From the NCBI GenBank assembly GCA_003171295.1, contig PMYF01000772.1:1-7264 (forward strand): a stretch of DNA of 7,264 nt. The letters run 5' to 3'. This DNA comes from Acidobacteriota bacterium (GTDB lineage Bacteria; Acidobacteriota; Terriglobia; UBA7540). A model generated the notes under the pieces. That model had not been told where the DNA came from, searched no databases, and saw only the letters and a list, made by a program, of their open reading frames with translations. Positions 6,990-7,264 of this stretch are shown here, piece by piece (position 1 is the first letter of the stretch; every line of letters starts with the position of its first letter). The position numbers and the translations under genes were made by a program.

Positions 6990-7264
6990 GCAAGGGGAAA
7001 GCACAGGCTTAAGGAACAGGTCGGCATTGCAATATCGTAATTTCTTGTTTTTTGGGCAAGCATTTTTCGTCGTGTGTGTAGGGCCACCCCTTGGGGCGGC
7101 CTTGGCCAGGGCAAGCCCTGGCCCTACAAGACCACACATCATGATTGGTTGCGGCTTTGCCGCGCTGCGCTACCGGCTCGGCGCTATCACTTCCCTCCCG
7201 CAGAGGGCCCTTGGACCAGGTTCTCACAGGGTCAGGCCGGAGGTTCGGCCAGGGGTTCGAGCGC
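6990..7264. other. Intergenic region downstream of the rhamnosidase with no convincing gene
   Basis: No reading frame here resembles a protein. Bases about 7025-7075 are AT-rich, with T-runs near 7048 and 7063 and a weak CTTG/CAAG pairing, which is not a good intrinsic terminator. This is followed by the compound inverted repeat at 7077-7128. Further on is a small perfect hairpin, GCGGC-TTT-GCCGC (7151-7163), and GC-rich short inverted repeats up to the edge. A plus-strand frame from ATG 7141 stays open to the edge (41 codons), but it lacks a Shine-Dalgarno and is arginine- and proline-rich, as expected of non-coding GC-rich DNA. Confidence 0.6.
7077..7128. repeat. Compound GC-rich inverted repeat (REP-like or cruciform-forming)
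   Basis: The 52-base element is bounded by a perfect nine-base inverted repeat, TGTAGGGCC (7077-7085) and GGCCCTACA (7120-7128). Inside are two alternative hairpins: GGCC-A-CCCC-TT-GGGG-C-GGCC (7082-7101) and the perfect nine-base arms GGCCAGGGC/GCCCTGGCC around AA (7104-7123). The inner hairpins share bases with the outer stem, so the structures compete. The shape resembles repetitive extragenic palindromes or a small non-autonomous element. No T-run follows, which argues against an intrinsic terminator. Only one copy is visible here, so its repetitive nature is inferred. Confidence 0.6.

Noticed and set aside
7104..7123. Strong hairpin as an intrinsic terminator for the rhamnosidase
   Set aside because: The hairpin is followed by CTACAAG with no T-run, and the T-runs lie upstream of it.
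7009..7227. Minus-strand open frame of 72 codons over the intergenic repeats
   Set aside because: It runs straight through the compound inverted repeat, lacks a ribosome binding site, and its sequence has no protein-like features; it is most likely a by-product of GC-rich repeat DNA.
7225..7264. GGTTCGAG near the right edge, resembling a tRNA T-loop
   Set aside because: The flanking bases do not form a five-base T-stem with the required G-C closing pair, and no anticodon or acceptor arm is present upstream.

Overview
This is a GC-rich bacterial window (roughly 60% GC by eye) holding a carbohydrate-degradation cluster with four protein-coding genes. The style of the set (secreted GH2, SASA-type acetylesterase, GH78 rhamnosidase and a Gfo/Idh/MocA oxidoreductase, with no SusC/SusD pair in view) and the GC-rich intergenic inverted repeats suggest a soil polymer degrader, perhaps Acidobacteriota. 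This placement is an inference; the window holds no rRNA or other phylogenetic marker.

Layout. Bases 1-1523 (minus strand) encode a secreted glycoside hydrolase family 2 enzyme. It runs off the left edge just before its expected catalytic nucleophile. Bases 1524-1769 are a divergent intergenic region with a plausible minus-strand promoter. Three plus-strand genes follow: a secreted sialate O-acetylesterase-family (SASA) esterase (1770-3443), a cytoplasmic Gfo/Idh/MocA NAD(P)-dependent oxidoreductase (3491-4456), and a secreted GH78 alpha-L-rhamnosidase (4614-6989). Bases 6990-7264 contain no convincing gene but carry an AT-rich stretch and a compound GC-rich inverted repeat.

How the genes may work together (inference). 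The three exported enzymes could remove acetyl esters, terminal rhamnose and a beta-linked sugar or uronic acid from an O-acetylated, rhamnose-bearing plant or microbial glycan. The oxidoreductase has no signal peptide and would act in the cytoplasm on an imported sugar. No transporter, regulator or rhamnose catabolic gene is visible, so the cluster probably extends beyond the window or relies on genes elsewhere.

I did not find a clearly new class of system. The points most worth following up are the cytoplasmic oxidoreductase sandwiched between exported hydrolases, the non-standard active-site motif of the rhamnosidase, and the compound inverted repeat at the right-hand end.
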